This document shows, piece by piece, positions 16,452 to 24,755 of a stretch of DNA of 64,000 nucleotides. Source of the DNA: VRUE01 sp963753245 (GTDB taxonomy: Bacteria > Actinomycetota > Thermoleophilia > Solirubrobacterales > 70-9); NCBI GenBank assembly GCA_963753245.1, contig CAVWBK010000005.1:62001-126000 (forward strand). The letters are read 5' to 3'. The notes below the pieces were generated by a model. The model had not been told where the DNA came from, made no database searches, and was given only the letters and a program-made list of their open reading frames with translations. Each line of letters begins with the position of its first letter. Within the stretch, counting starts at the first letter, position 1. Made by a program: the position numbers and the translations under genes.

Positions 16452-17243
16452 TCAGGCGGGGCTTGATTGCGGCTCCCAGCGGAACCGGCGGCTGGCAATC
16501 CGCATGCCGAGAAGCGCCCAGATCACCAGGATCAGCACGTTTTCGGCGACCAGGCCGCTGCCGCTGGCGCCGGGAGCGAGGGTCGTCTGCAGACCCAGGG
16601 CCAGGTGGTAGAGGGGGAAGAGCTTGCCGAGAACTTCCAGACCGTGGGGTAGATGTTCCACCGGAATCCAGATCCCCGAGAAAAAGGCGAGCATCACCAC
16701 CGTGAAGGGTGCGATCGTTGAAGCCGAGTCAACGGTCGGGGTGAAGGCGCTGAGCGCAATGCCGAGCGAGCACAGGGTGGCCGTCCCGAGCACGACATAG
16801 AGCAGGAAGGCGGGGAAGGTCGATCCGGGCACCGGCACCCCGTAGGCGATCCCGGCGACGGCGAGCATCAGGCCGGTGACCACCAGCGCCTGGGCGGTCG
16901 CGCGCAGGATCTGGGCGGCGATGAAGGTCCAGGCCGGCATCGGGGTGCCGCGCAGGCGCTTGAGCTGGCCGCGCTCGCGTGAGGTTGTCAGCGAAACGGT
17001 CAGCGTCGTGAAGGTCGAGAGGGCGACGGCGTAGGCGATGATGCCCGCCGTGAAGTAGGCCTGGGCGCTCAGCTTCAGGTTGTTGGGAAGCGTCGCTGTT
17101 TCGCTGCCGCCGATGAAGATCGAGTTGAAGAGGACAAGCAAGATCAACGGGAAGGCGAGCGTGAAGACCAGGCCGCGCGGGGTCCGCAGGGCGACGAGGA
17201 TCGCCACCCGGGTCTGACTGAGGACGAGGCGCCGGTCGCTCAC
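16452..17243 (-). CDS. ABC-2 type exporter permease
   Basis: The 263-residue protein has about six membrane helices and the ABC-2 permease layout: an N-terminal helix (FTLAFPLILLVLFNSIFIGG), a conserved cytoplasmic loop SRERGQLKRLRGTPMPAWTF, and a C-terminal group ending near residue 250. Its GTG or ATG start lies within the last 4 bp of the ATPase gene upstream, so the two are translationally coupled and should form one exporter of the DrrAB (drug or lipid) type. The substrate is unknown. Confidence 0.88.
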   Translation of the reverse strand: MSDRRLVLSQTRVAILVALRTPRGLVFTLAFPLILLVLFNSIFIGGSETATLPNNLKLSAQAYFTAGIIAYAVALSTFTTLTVSLTTSRERGQLKRLRGTPMPAWTFIAAQILRATAQALVVTGLMLAVAGIAYGVPVPGSTFPAFLLYVVLGTATLCSLGIALSAFTPTVDSASTIAPFTVVMLAFFSGIWIPVEHLPHGLEVLGKLFPLYHLALGLQTTLAPGASGSGLVAENVLILVIWALLGMRIASRRFRWEPQSSPA

Positions 17244-18154
17244 CGCTGCTCCTCGCGGGTCAGCTCGATGAAGATGTCCTCGAGGCTCGGTCGGCGCACC
17301 TCGAGGTCCTCGAGCTTTGCCCCGCGCTGCTCGGCGAGGCTGAGCAGGCGGTAGAGGTCGGCCTGCGGGTCCTCGGTCTGGACCTCGACCTGATCGCCGG
17401 CGACCTCGACCGGGACCGAGATCGCGGCCCTCACCTCCTCGGGCCCAAGTCCGTTGCGCAGCGTGAAGCCGATCACCGTGCGACGTCCGAGGCTCTCGCC
17501 GAGCTCACCTGGCGCCCCTTGGGCAACGATCTGGCCCTCACGCAGGATTGCGACCCGATCGGCGAGATGCTGGGCCTCGTCCATGTAGTGGGTGGTCAGG
17601 AAGACGGTCTTACCGAGCGCCTTCAGGCCTTCGATCATCCGCCAGGCATCGCGCCGAGCGGTTGGGTCAAATCCGGTGGTCGGCTCGTCAAGGAAGATCA
17701 GGTCGGGGTCGCCGATGATCCCGATCGCGACGTCGGCGCGCCTTTTCTGACCGCCCGAGAGCGATCCGATCCGCGCCCGGCGTTTGTCGGCGAGGCCGAC
17801 CAGGTCGATCGTCTCATCGACCGGGCGAGGAGCCGTGTAGAAGCTCGCAAAGAGCTCGACCGCCTCGCGCACAGTGAGCAGCGGGTCGAGCTCGCACTCC
17901 TGTAGGACAAGGCCAACCCGCTCGCGCCAGGCCCGGGTCGGGGCGCCGGGGTCGACCCCCAGCACGGTGACCTGCCCGGCGCTGCGCTCGCGGTAGCCCT
18001 CGAGGATCTCGATCGTCGTCGTCTTGCCGGCGCCGTTTGGCCCGAGGAAGCCGAAGACTTCCCCGGCCGCGACCTCGAACTCGATTCCCCGCACCGCCTC
18101 GTGCCCCGCGTAGGCCTTGCGCAGGCCCTCAACCCTTATCGCGGCTTCCTCCAC
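17240..18154 (-). CDS. ABC exporter ATPase (DrrA type)
   Basis: The 304-residue protein has Walker A FLGPNGAGKTTTIEIL (about residues 36-50), the Q loop VLQECELDP, the signature SLSGGQKRRADVAIG, Walker B DLIFLDEPTTGFDP and the switch His in VFLTTHYMDEAQHLADR. The C-terminal 80 residues match the DUF4162-type extension of DrrA-like ATPases. It pairs with the ABC-2 permease immediately downstream. The gene diverges from a marR gene across a 101-bp spacer with an operator-like palindrome, so the MarR protein may control both sides (inference). Confidence 0.92.
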   Translation of the reverse strand: MEEAAIRVEGLRKAYAGHEAVRGIEFEVAAGEVFGFLGPNGAGKTTTIEILEGYRERSAGQVTVLGVDPGAPTRAWRERVGLVLQECELDPLLTVREAVELFASFYTAPRPVDETIDLVGLADKRRARIGSLSGGQKRRADVAIGIIGDPDLIFLDEPTTGFDPTARRDAWRMIEGLKALGKTVFLTTHYMDEAQHLADRVAILREGQIVAQGAPGELGESLGRRTVIGFTLRNGLGPEEVRAAISVPVEVAGDQVEVQTEDPQADLYRLLSLAEQRGAKLEDLEVRRPSLEDIFIELTREEQR

Positions 18155-18223
18155 CCCCTCTTTATACCCGCCCCACTACCTAATAGTCGCGATCGATCCA
18201 CCTTTGGGATCAAATCTCGATGA

Positions 18224-18238
18224 TAGTTTGCTAAACTA
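18224..18238. promoter_or_regulatory. palindromic operator between exporter and marR
   Basis: TAGTTTGCTAAACTA is a perfect palindrome with 6-bp arms and a 3-bp centre, 17 bp before the marR start. Another imperfect palindrome centred on CCTAGG follows at about 18240-18254. The divergent spacer and the adjacent MarR gene make an autoregulatory operator likely. Confidence 0.65.
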
Positions 18239-18255
18239 ATTACCTAGGCTAATCA

Positions 18256-18720
18256 ATGCAGGCAGAGACGACGACAGAGATCAGGTTGACCCCGCTGACG
18301 GACTCCGCCGCGCGGCTGCGGCTGGCGATCGTGCGCACCGCGCGTCGCCTGCGACAGGAGGCGGCCGGGGCGGGGGGCGAGCTGACCCCGACCGGCGTCT
18401 CGGCCCTGGCGAGCGTCGAGCGTCACGGTCCGATCACTCCCAGTGAGCTGGCTGAGATCGAGCGCGTCAAGCGACCGACCGCGACCCGCACGTTGGGGGT
18501 CCTCGAGCGGGCCGGGCTCCTCGATCGCGCTCCCGACCCCAGCGACGGGCGCAGCTGTCTGGTGAGCGTCAACGCCGCCGGGCGCGAGCGGCTGCGCCGC
18601 CTGCGCGGCCGCAAGAACGCCTATCTGGCGCGCCGCATGCGCGAGCTTCCCGCCCTCGACGTGCAAACGCTGGAGCGCGCCGCCGAGATCCTCGAGGGGA
18701 TCTTGGAGGACGGTCCTTGA
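18256..18720 (+). CDS. MarR-family transcriptional regulator
   Basis: The 154-residue protein has the MarR winged-helix core: GGELTPTGVSALASVERHGP, then TPSELAEIERVKRPTATRTL (recognition helix) and the wing DRAPDPSDGRSCLVSVNAAG. Flanking helices provide dimerisation. ATG is at 18256. The stop overlaps the TTG start of the MFS exporter gene (TTGA), so the pair is one operon. Regulators in this setting usually repress an efflux pump until a ligand binds; the palindrome at 18224-18238 is the probable site. Confidence 0.92.
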   Translation: MQAETTTEIRLTPLTDSAARLRLAIVRTARRLRQEAAGAGGELTPTGVSALASVERHGPITPSELAEIERVKRPTATRTLGVLERAGLLDRAPDPSDGRSCLVSVNAAGRERLRRLRGRKNAYLARRMRELPALDVQTLERAAEILEGILEDGP

Positions 18721-19973
18721 GCGCCGCAGTCCGCCGCAGCTTCGACTCCCTTTCGGTCCCCAACTACCGCCGCTACTTCGCCGGCCAGGTGATCTCGCTC
18801 TCGGGCAACTGGATGCAGACGGTCTCCGCGCTCTGGTTGATCCTCAGTCTGACCGGCAGCGGTGTCGCCGTCGGCCTGACCACGGCGCTGCAGTTCTTGC
18901 CGATGTTGCTCTTCGGTGCCTGGGGAGGCCTGCTCGCCGACCGCTTCTCCAAACGGCGCCTGCTGATCGTCACCCAGACGCTGATGGCGCTGCCGGCCCT
19001 GGCGCTCTTTGTGGTCACGAGCACCGGCGTCGTCAGCCCCTGGATGGTCTACCTCGCGGTGTTGATGATCGGTGCCGTCAACGCCGTCGACAATCCCACC
19101 CGGCAGAGTTTCGTCTTTGAGATGGTCGGTGCCGAGCGGGTCGTCAACGCGGTCAGCCTCAACAGCGTGATCGTCCAGGCGGCGCGGATCGTGGGCCCGG
19201 CGATCGCCGGTTTGCTGATCGCGGCCTTTGGGGTCGGACCCTGCTTTGCCGTCAACGCGCTGACCTTCGTCGCAATGATCGTCGCGCTCTGCTCGATGGA
19301 TCCCACTCGCCTGCACGCCTCACCGCGCTCCGGGCATGGGCGGGGCGCGATCCGAGCCGGCCTGCGCTACGTGCGCCGCACCCCCGAGCTGGCGCTGCCA
19401 CTGGCGCTGATGGCCCTGGTCGGCACCTTTGGCTTCAACTTCCAGGTCGTCCTGCCGCTGCTGGCGCGCTTCACCTTCGGCGGCGGCGCCTCGGTCTACG
19501 CGGCGCTGGTCGCCTCGATGGGGGTCGGCTCGCTGCTCGGCGCCCTCTTCGTCGGCTCCCGTGGCCGCACCGACGTGCACCTGATCGCGCTCGCCTCCGC
19601 GGCCTTCGGCGCCCTGGCCTTGCTCGCTGCGCTGATGCCGAGCCTCGCCCTTGAGGTCCCCGTCCTCGCCCTGCTCGGCGCCGCGGCGGTGGTCTTCGCG
19701 GCCTCGATCAACTCCTCCCTGCAACTCGCGGTTAAGCCCGCGATGCGGGGTCGGGTGATGTCGCTTTACTCAGTCGTATTTCTCGGCTCGACGCCGATCG
19801 GGGGGCCGCTCTCGGGCTGGCTGGCGCAGGCCTATGACCCGCGCCTGGCGCTGGGACTGGCCGCCGCCGCCGGATTGGCGGCTGCCTGGCTGGCGCGAAT
19901 CTCCCTGATCCGCAGGCGGGCGGAGCCACGGGGGCCCCGCCCGCTTGAGGGAAGCTCCGCTCAGCCGGTGTAG
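18717..19973 (+). CDS. MFS exporter (MFS_3 / EntS-like)
   Basis: The 418-residue protein has about twelve membrane helices. It opens with NYRRYFAGQVISLSGNWMQT, the start of the MFS_3 branch that includes enterobactin exporters. The loop GGLLADRFSKRRLLI is the MFS motif A, and VDNPTRQSFVFEMVG is typical of the branch. It starts at TTG 18717 within the marR stop. The C-terminal end overlaps by 13 bp the convergent substrate-binding protein gene. The likely role is efflux of a small toxic compound or siderophore under MarR control; the substrate is not known. Confidence 0.9.
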   Translation: MSAAVRRSFDSLSVPNYRRYFAGQVISLSGNWMQTVSALWLILSLTGSGVAVGLTTALQFLPMLLFGAWGGLLADRFSKRRLLIVTQTLMALPALALFVVTSTGVVSPWMVYLAVLMIGAVNAVDNPTRQSFVFEMVGAERVVNAVSLNSVIVQAARIVGPAIAGLLIAAFGVGPCFAVNALTFVAMIVALCSMDPTRLHASPRSGHGRGAIRAGLRYVRRTPELALPLALMALVGTFGFNFQVVLPLLARFTFGGGASVYAALVASMGVGSLLGALFVGSRGRTDVHLIALASAAFGALALLAALMPSLALEVPVLALLGAAAVVFAASINSSLQLAVKPAMRGRVMSLYSVVFLGSTPIGGPLSGWLAQAYDPRLALGLAAAAGLAAAWLARISLIRRRAEPRGPRPLEGSSAQPV

Positions 19974-20953
19974 CCGGCTTCCTTGAGGTACTGGGAGGCC
20001 GCTTCCTTGGCCGTCTCCTTTTCGAGTTCGACCCGGGCGTCGAGCTCCTGCATGACGGCGAGCGTCAGTCCCTTCTGGACCTTGACGATCGTGCCTTCGT
20101 AGTCGGGGCCGGCTTCTTTGGCGGTTGACTTCTTGGTCAGGAAGATGACGTTGCCCGCCGGGAACACGTGCTTGTCGTCTTCGAGAATCACGAATTTGTC
20201 CTTCTCCGCCGAGAGCTGGGGGTCGGTGGTGAAGAGGATCGAGAGGTCCGCCTGGCCCTTTTCCAGCACCGTGTAGCGGAGGCCGATTTCGACCGGGTGG
20301 AAGGAGGCGAACTTGAGCCCGTAGAGTTTTTCCAGCCCGGCCAGGCAGTCGATTCGCTGACGGCACTCGGGCGAGCCGTAGAGGCTCAGCTTTTCCGAGA
20401 CACCTTCGAGGTCAGAGACCGTCTTCAGCCCGTACTTTTCCGCCGTCGATTTGAGCGTCCCGACCGCGTTGGCGCTGGCGAACGGAGTCGGCGGGAAGGC
20501 GGTCAGACCTTCCTTTTCGAGTTCTTCGTTCGCCTTTTCGGCTGCTTCTTGGGCGTTTGAGGGCACTTCTTCGGGTTCGAGGCCGAAGAACGAGGTCAGC
20601 GCCGTGCTGGCGTACTCCGGGTAGCCGGATATCTGGCCCGACTTGAGAGCCTGCAGGGCGACCGTTTCTGATCCGAGACTGAGCTGCGACTTGACCTGGT
20701 AGCCGGCGGCGGCAAGTGCCTGGGCATAGATTTCGCCGAGGATTTCCTGTTCAGGGAAATTCTTCGACCCGATTGTCAGCTTGACGTTGGCGTTTTCGGG
20801 ATTCGAGACGATCGCGCCTTCTTCGCCGCCACTTTCGGCCGACGTTGATTCACCCGTCGTTTCGCTGCTGCTGCTCCCGCAGGCGGCGATCGTGAGGCTC
20901 AGGACGAGTGCGAGCACTATCGCCCCACTCAACCGGATGGTCTTGGTCCTCAT
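19961..20953 (-). CDS. betaine/choline-type ABC substrate-binding lipoprotein
   Basis: The 330-residue protein starts with a lipoprotein signal (ALVLSLTIAACGSS; lipid-bearing Cys near residue 24) and a Ser/Glu-rich linker. An OpuAC/ProX-type type II binding fold follows: LTIGSKNFPEQEILGEIYAQ, QISGYPEYASTALTSFFG, and ADLSILFTTDPQLSAEKDKF near the C-terminal lobe. ATG at 20953 has GAGAGGAAT upstream; a start 12 codons earlier is less likely. It is the last gene of an importer operon with two permeases and an ATPase. The family binds quaternary ammonium osmolytes such as glycine betaine, carnitine or choline. The exact ligand is not decided. Confidence 0.9.
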   Translation of the reverse strand: MRTKTIRLSGAIVLALVLSLTIAACGSSSSETTGESTSAESGGEEGAIVSNPENANVKLTIGSKNFPEQEILGEIYAQALAAAGYQVKSQLSLGSETVALQALKSGQISGYPEYASTALTSFFGLEPEEVPSNAQEAAEKANEELEKEGLTAFPPTPFASANAVGTLKSTAEKYGLKTVSDLEGVSEKLSLYGSPECRQRIDCLAGLEKLYGLKFASFHPVEIGLRYTVLEKGQADLSILFTTDPQLSAEKDKFVILEDDKHVFPAGNVIFLTKKSTAKEAGPDYEGTIVKVQKGLTLAVMQELDARVELEKETAKEAASQYLKEAGYTG

Positions 20954-20989
20954 CGTGATTCCTCTCTTGGTTTGGTTGGTTCGAGACAT

Positions 20990-21709
20990 TCAGGCGGGGC
21001 GGAGCTTCAGCCCCTTGGAAGTTAGGCGACGCTGCAGGAGGGCGAGCAGCCCCTCGAGCGCCAGGGCCAGCAGGGCGACCATAATCGCACCGGCGAGGAC
21101 GCCGTCGGTGCCGTAAACGCTGCGGTTGAAGATGTAGTCACCGAGTGTCAGAACTCCCGCCAGAGGGCCGATCGTAGCCGTCGCCACGATATTGATCGTC
21201 GCACCGCGGATGCCCGTCATCAGGGTTGGGATCGCCAGCGGGACCTCGACCTTGCGGAGGATCTCAGTCTCGGTCATGCCCACCCCGCGAGCGGCCTGAA
21301 CCGCGGACTTATCGACTTGGCGGATGCCGATGAAGGAGTTGGTGAGGATCGGTGGGATGCCGAGAATCGCGAGCGCGATCGTCAGGTTGAGGACGCCGAC
21401 GCCGATCAAGGTCGCCATCAGCGCGATGACGGCGAGCTCGGGAACCGCGCGGCCGACGTTGCCGAGGCCCACGGCAAGCAGTTCGCCGGTTCCCCGATGG
21501 CCGAGGTAGAGCCCGAGCGGCATTGCGATCGCGATCGAGAGAGCGAGGGCGAGCAGCGTGACTTCGAGTTGTGTAACGGCCAGTTCGAGCGTCTGCGAGG
21601 GCCCTCCGACCAGGTTGCCCCCGGTGACGTTGGAGGCCTGTTCTTCAAAGATGAATTCGAACGCACCGCCGAAGGAGGCGAGGAGCAGGTGAGGGACGAG
21701 CTGGATCAT
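20990..21709 (-). CDS. betaine/choline-type ABC permease (second)
   Basis: The 239-residue protein has five to six membrane helices with the binding-protein-dependent permease loop AARGVGMTETEILRKVEVPL (EAA motif). ATATIGPLAGVLTLGDYIFN is typical of OpuCB/OpuCD permeases. Its start overlaps the end of the first permease gene by 4 bp, and the lipoprotein gene follows 36 bp after its stop. It forms the membrane channel together with the first permease. Confidence 0.9.
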   Translation of the reverse strand: MIQLVPHLLLASFGGAFEFIFEEQASNVTGGNLVGGPSQTLELAVTQLEVTLLALALSIAIAMPLGLYLGHRGTGELLAVGLGNVGRAVPELAVIALMATLIGVGVLNLTIALAILGIPPILTNSFIGIRQVDKSAVQAARGVGMTETEILRKVEVPLAIPTLMTGIRGATINIVATATIGPLAGVLTLGDYIFNRSVYGTDGVLAGAIMVALLALALEGLLALLQRRLTSKGLKLRPA

Positions 21710-22449
21710 CCCTGCGCCACCCGTCGCCAGGGCGTTACGAGGCGCTGGATGGCGAACAGAATCGCGTCGAAGGCGAGCGCCATGATCAGCGCGATGCCGC
21801 CCGCGATGATGATCCCTGTCTTGAAGGTGAGGTTGCCTTCCCGATAGATCTGCGTGCCTAGGCCTCCCGCTCCGATGAACACGGCGAGCGTCGCCAGTGC
21901 CACGGTGCTGACCACGGCAATTCGGACTCCGGCGATGATCTCGGGCGTCGCCAGCGGCACCTCGACCTTCCAGAGGATCTGGGTCTCGGTGAGGCCCATA
22001 CCCCTCGCCGCATCTCTGGTTGCGGCCGGGACATTGGCGAGGCCGGCCATCGAGTTTCGGTAGATGATCTGCAGGGTGTAGGCGGTGAGGACGATGATCG
22101 CGGTATCGCGGCCGAACCCCGTGATCGGCAGCAGCAGGAAGAAGAATGCGATGCTCGGGATCGTGTAGAGGACCCCGGTCCCGGCGAGCAGAGCCGGTTG
22201 CAGCCAGCGGCGGCGATGTGCGAGGAGGGCCAGGGCGAAGGCGATCGCGAATCCGATCGCGACGGTGAGCAGGACCAGCGTCAGCTGCTGCAAGGTGGGC
22301 GTCGCGTAGCGATTGATGTGATGCACGGCCCAGTTCCAGCAGAACAGCTTCCCCGTGGCCTGACAGGGCAGCGTGGCGCTGGTCCGTTCGTGAAAGAAGG
22401 ATGGCGGCAGTTCACCAGCGGCGGCGAGCGGGAGGAACCAGCTAGTCAT
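21706..22449 (-). CDS. betaine/choline-type ABC permease (first)
   Basis: The 247-residue protein has an N-terminal extracytoplasmic segment followed by the permease domain (TLQQLTLVLLTVAIGFAIAF onward). The EAA loop is DAARGMGLTETQILWKVEVP and the later stretch is FIGAGGLGTQIYREGNLTF. I set the start at ATG 22449, which overlaps the ATPase stop by 8 bp. A longer in-frame start would lie wholly inside the ATPase gene and add unrelated sequence. It is the partner of the permease at 20990-21709. Confidence 0.88.
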   Translation of the reverse strand: MTSWFLPLAAAGELPPSFFHERTSATLPCQATGKLFCWNWAVHHINRYATPTLQQLTLVLLTVAIGFAIAFALALLAHRRRWLQPALLAGTGVLYTIPSIAFFFLLLPITGFGRDTAIIVLTAYTLQIIYRNSMAGLANVPAATRDAARGMGLTETQILWKVEVPLATPEIIAGVRIAVVSTVALATLAVFIGAGGLGTQIYREGNLTFKTGIIIAGGIALIMALAFDAILFAIQRLVTPWRRVAQG

Positions 22450-23677
22450 CGTCGGGCTTCTCGGTGGAGAGCGGCCGCTCTGTGGCTCCGTGCTCGTCAC
22501 TCTTCGCCGCCGGCGAGACCAGGAACTCGGAAATGATCTCGACCGAGAGCACGCCGGCGATCCTGCCCTCGCTGTCGGTCACGGCCGCGTACTGGGCGCC
22601 TCCCTGGAGGATGTCGGCGAGTGCATCGCGCATCACGTCGTCGGGTTCCAGGGTCGGCCCGAGCGGCGAGTCGGGTTTGGCGGGGACGGTCTCGGCGAGC
22701 AGGTCGCGCTCGGAGAGCCAGCCAAGCGGGCGGCGCTCGCTGTCGACCAGCAGCGGATAGGGCACCTCGGCCCCCTGCAGCTTGACCCGGACCTCGGCCG
22801 TCGGCTGTCCGACGTAGGCAAGTGGCGCTTCCCAGAGGTCGATGTCTGAAACCCGCATCAGCGCCAGCCGCTTGAGCGCCCGGTCGGCGCCGACGAAGTC
22901 CTCGACGAACTCATCGGCCGGCGACATCAGCAGCTCGGCAGGGGTCGCGTATTGGGCGACCTTGCCCCCCTCGCGCATGATCGCGATCCGGTCCCCCATC
23001 TTGATCGCCTCGTCGATGTCGTGGGTGACAAAGAGGACGGTCTTCTTGATCTCGGCCTGCAGACGCAGGAACTCGTTTTGCAGCCGCTCGCGGTTGATCG
23101 GGTCGATCGCGCCGAAGGGCTCATCCATCAGCATCACCAGCGGGTCCGCGGCCAGCGCCCGCGCGACCCCCACGCGCTGCTGCTGGCCGCCTGAGAGCTG
23201 CGCCGGGTAGCGTTCGGCGAGCTCTGGGTCGAGGCCGATCAGCGCCAGCAGCTCGGCGGTGCGGGCCCGGCGGCGCTCCTTCTCCCAGCCGAGCAACCGG
23301 GGGACCGTGGCGATGTTCTCGCCGATCGTGCGGTGGGGGAAGAGGCCGACCTCCTGGATCACGTAGCCGATCTCGCGGCGCAGGCGCGCCGGGTCACGCG
23401 AGCGCACCGACTCGCCACCAATCAGAATGTCACCGGCGCTCAGCTCGACGGTGCGGTTGACCAGTCGCATCGCGGTCGTCTTGCCGCAGCCCGAGGGCCC
23501 GACCAGGACGCAGATCTCACCGGCGGGGGCCTCGAGGGTCAGGTCATCCACCGCGGCGCGCTCTGAGTCCCCGTAGCGCTTGGTCGCGCCTTGATAGCGG
23601 ACGGCCGAGGCCTCCTGGCGCGATCGTGCTCGGTCAGTGGCCTTCCGCGTGGGCACTAGATTCGACCCTATACCCAC
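22442..23677 (-). CDS. betaine/choline-type ABC ATPase with CBS domains
   Basis: The protein (up to 411 residues) is an OpuCA/ProV-type ATPase: Walker A VLVGPSGCGKTTAMRLVNRT, signature YPAQLSGGQQQRVGVARAL, Walker B LVMLMDEPFGAIDPINRERL, switch His in LFVTHDIDEAIKMGD. A regulatory region follows from about residue 275, with two CBS-like halves (ALMRVSDIDLW and LEPDDVMRDALADIL). These sense ionic strength in osmotically controlled members. The true start is uncertain: 23677 or GTG 23656, both inside the end of the upstream permease gene, so translation is coupled to it. Confidence 0.9.
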   Translation of the reverse strand: MGIGSNLVPTRKATDRARSRQEASAVRYQGATKRYGDSERAAVDDLTLEAPAGEICVLVGPSGCGKTTAMRLVNRTVELSAGDILIGGESVRSRDPARLRREIGYVIQEVGLFPHRTIGENIATVPRLLGWEKERRRARTAELLALIGLDPELAERYPAQLSGGQQQRVGVARALAADPLVMLMDEPFGAIDPINRERLQNEFLRLQAEIKKTVLFVTHDIDEAIKMGDRIAIMREGGKVAQYATPAELLMSPADEFVEDFVGADRALKRLALMRVSDIDLWEAPLAYVGQPTAEVRVKLQGAEVPYPLLVDSERRPLGWLSERDLLAETVPAKPDSPLGPTLEPDDVMRDALADILQGGAQYAAVTDSEGRIAGVLSVEIISEFLVSPAAKSDEHGATERPLSTEKPDDD

Positions 23678-24734
23678 CCCGGCGCCGACTCACCCACATC
23701 AGCGCCGCGAAGACAGCGGTCGCGATCAGGTTCAAGACCAGCTTGTAGTCAAGCTGCACCGAGCCGAATATCTCGGCTCGGCTCGGTCGGGCGGTCGGGA
23801 TCAGCCCGGCGGCGCCGAACAGGGCGTCGACGGCGAGCGCGGCGAGCATCATCGTGATCAGCATCAGGGCGACGATCCTGATCGTGAACGGCCAGCCGTA
23901 GTACTTGCGGTAGATGGCGATGATCGGCAGCACGATCAGGTCGGCGAAGATGAACGCCATCACCCCGGCGAAGCTGATCCCGCCCGACCAAAGGACGGCG
24001 GCGAGTGGGATGTTGCCGACCGAGCAGACGGAGCTGAGCACCGCGATCAGCGGGCCGACGATCACGTTCTCGAGCGTGTTCGCCCAGCCGGGAGCGCTGC
24101 TCAAGAAGAGGCCATTGAAGAAGTTGTTGCCAAGTAGGCCGATGAAGCCGGCGAGCAGGAAGCCGATCGCGATCTCGCGGTAGAGCATCGTCCAGTCGGC
24201 ACGGAAGTTGTAGGCGACATCGACCCAGCTGCGAGAGCTGGCGGAGTCGTGCTGGTGGGTGCTTTGCTGGGCCTTCCGGGCGTGTTCGCGCGCCGTCTCC
24301 TCCAACCGTGGCGAGATCAAGGTGCGCAGCAGGAGGCTCATCATCACGATCATCACGATGCCGCCGATGTACTCGGCGAGCGTGAACTGCCAGCCGATCA
24401 GCACCCAGAGCACCAAGCCGAGCTCCCAGACCAGATTGGTCGAGGCAAACTGGAAGGCAAGCGCAGCGGCGGCTGAGGCGCCCTTCTGAAAGAGACTCTT
24501 GGCGATCGCGATCGCGGCGTAGGAACATGAGGAGGAAGCCGCGCCCAGGCCCGTGGCCCAGGCGATCGGCCTCGCGCCCTCACCGGCCATCGTCGCTTCG
24601 ATCCGCTCACGCGGGACCCAGGCCTGGACCGCGCCGGAGATCGCGAAACCGAGTACCAGAGCCCACCAGACCGCGTAGGCCATCAGGAGTGATTGTTCGA
24701 GGCCTTCGCCGATTGAGTCAAGGATCTCGACCAT
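23634..24734 (-). CDS. ArsP-like permease (DUF318 family)
   Basis: The 366-residue protein has about eight membrane helices in two halves separated by a charged loop (HARKAQQSTHQHDSASSR). Paired signatures GAASSSCSYAAIAIAKSLFQ and LSSVCSVGNIPLAAVLWSGG are those of the ArsP_1 (DUF318) permeases. Some of these export trivalent organoarsenicals; many have no known substrate. It lies 21 bp after the MTA deaminase gene and overlaps the ABC ATPase gene by 44 bp, an unusual position inside a transport operon. The Cys pairs in the signatures could bind thiophilic metal(loid)s (inference). Confidence 0.85.
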   Translation of the reverse strand: MVEILDSIGEGLEQSLLMAYAVWWALVLGFAISGAVQAWVPRERIEATMAGEGARPIAWATGLGAASSSCSYAAIAIAKSLFQKGASAAAALAFQFASTNLVWELGLVLWVLIGWQFTLAEYIGGIVMIVMMSLLLRTLISPRLEETAREHARKAQQSTHQHDSASSRSWVDVAYNFRADWTMLYREIAIGFLLAGFIGLLGNNFFNGLFLSSAPGWANTLENVIVGPLIAVLSSVCSVGNIPLAAVLWSGGISFAGVMAFIFADLIVLPIIAIYRKYYGWPFTIRIVALMLITMMLAALAVDALFGAAGLIPTARPSRAEIFGSVQLDYKLVLNLIATAVFAALMWVSRRRGGYRVESSAHAEGH

Positions 24735-24755
24735 CGGCTCAGTATCGAGAGCCGG

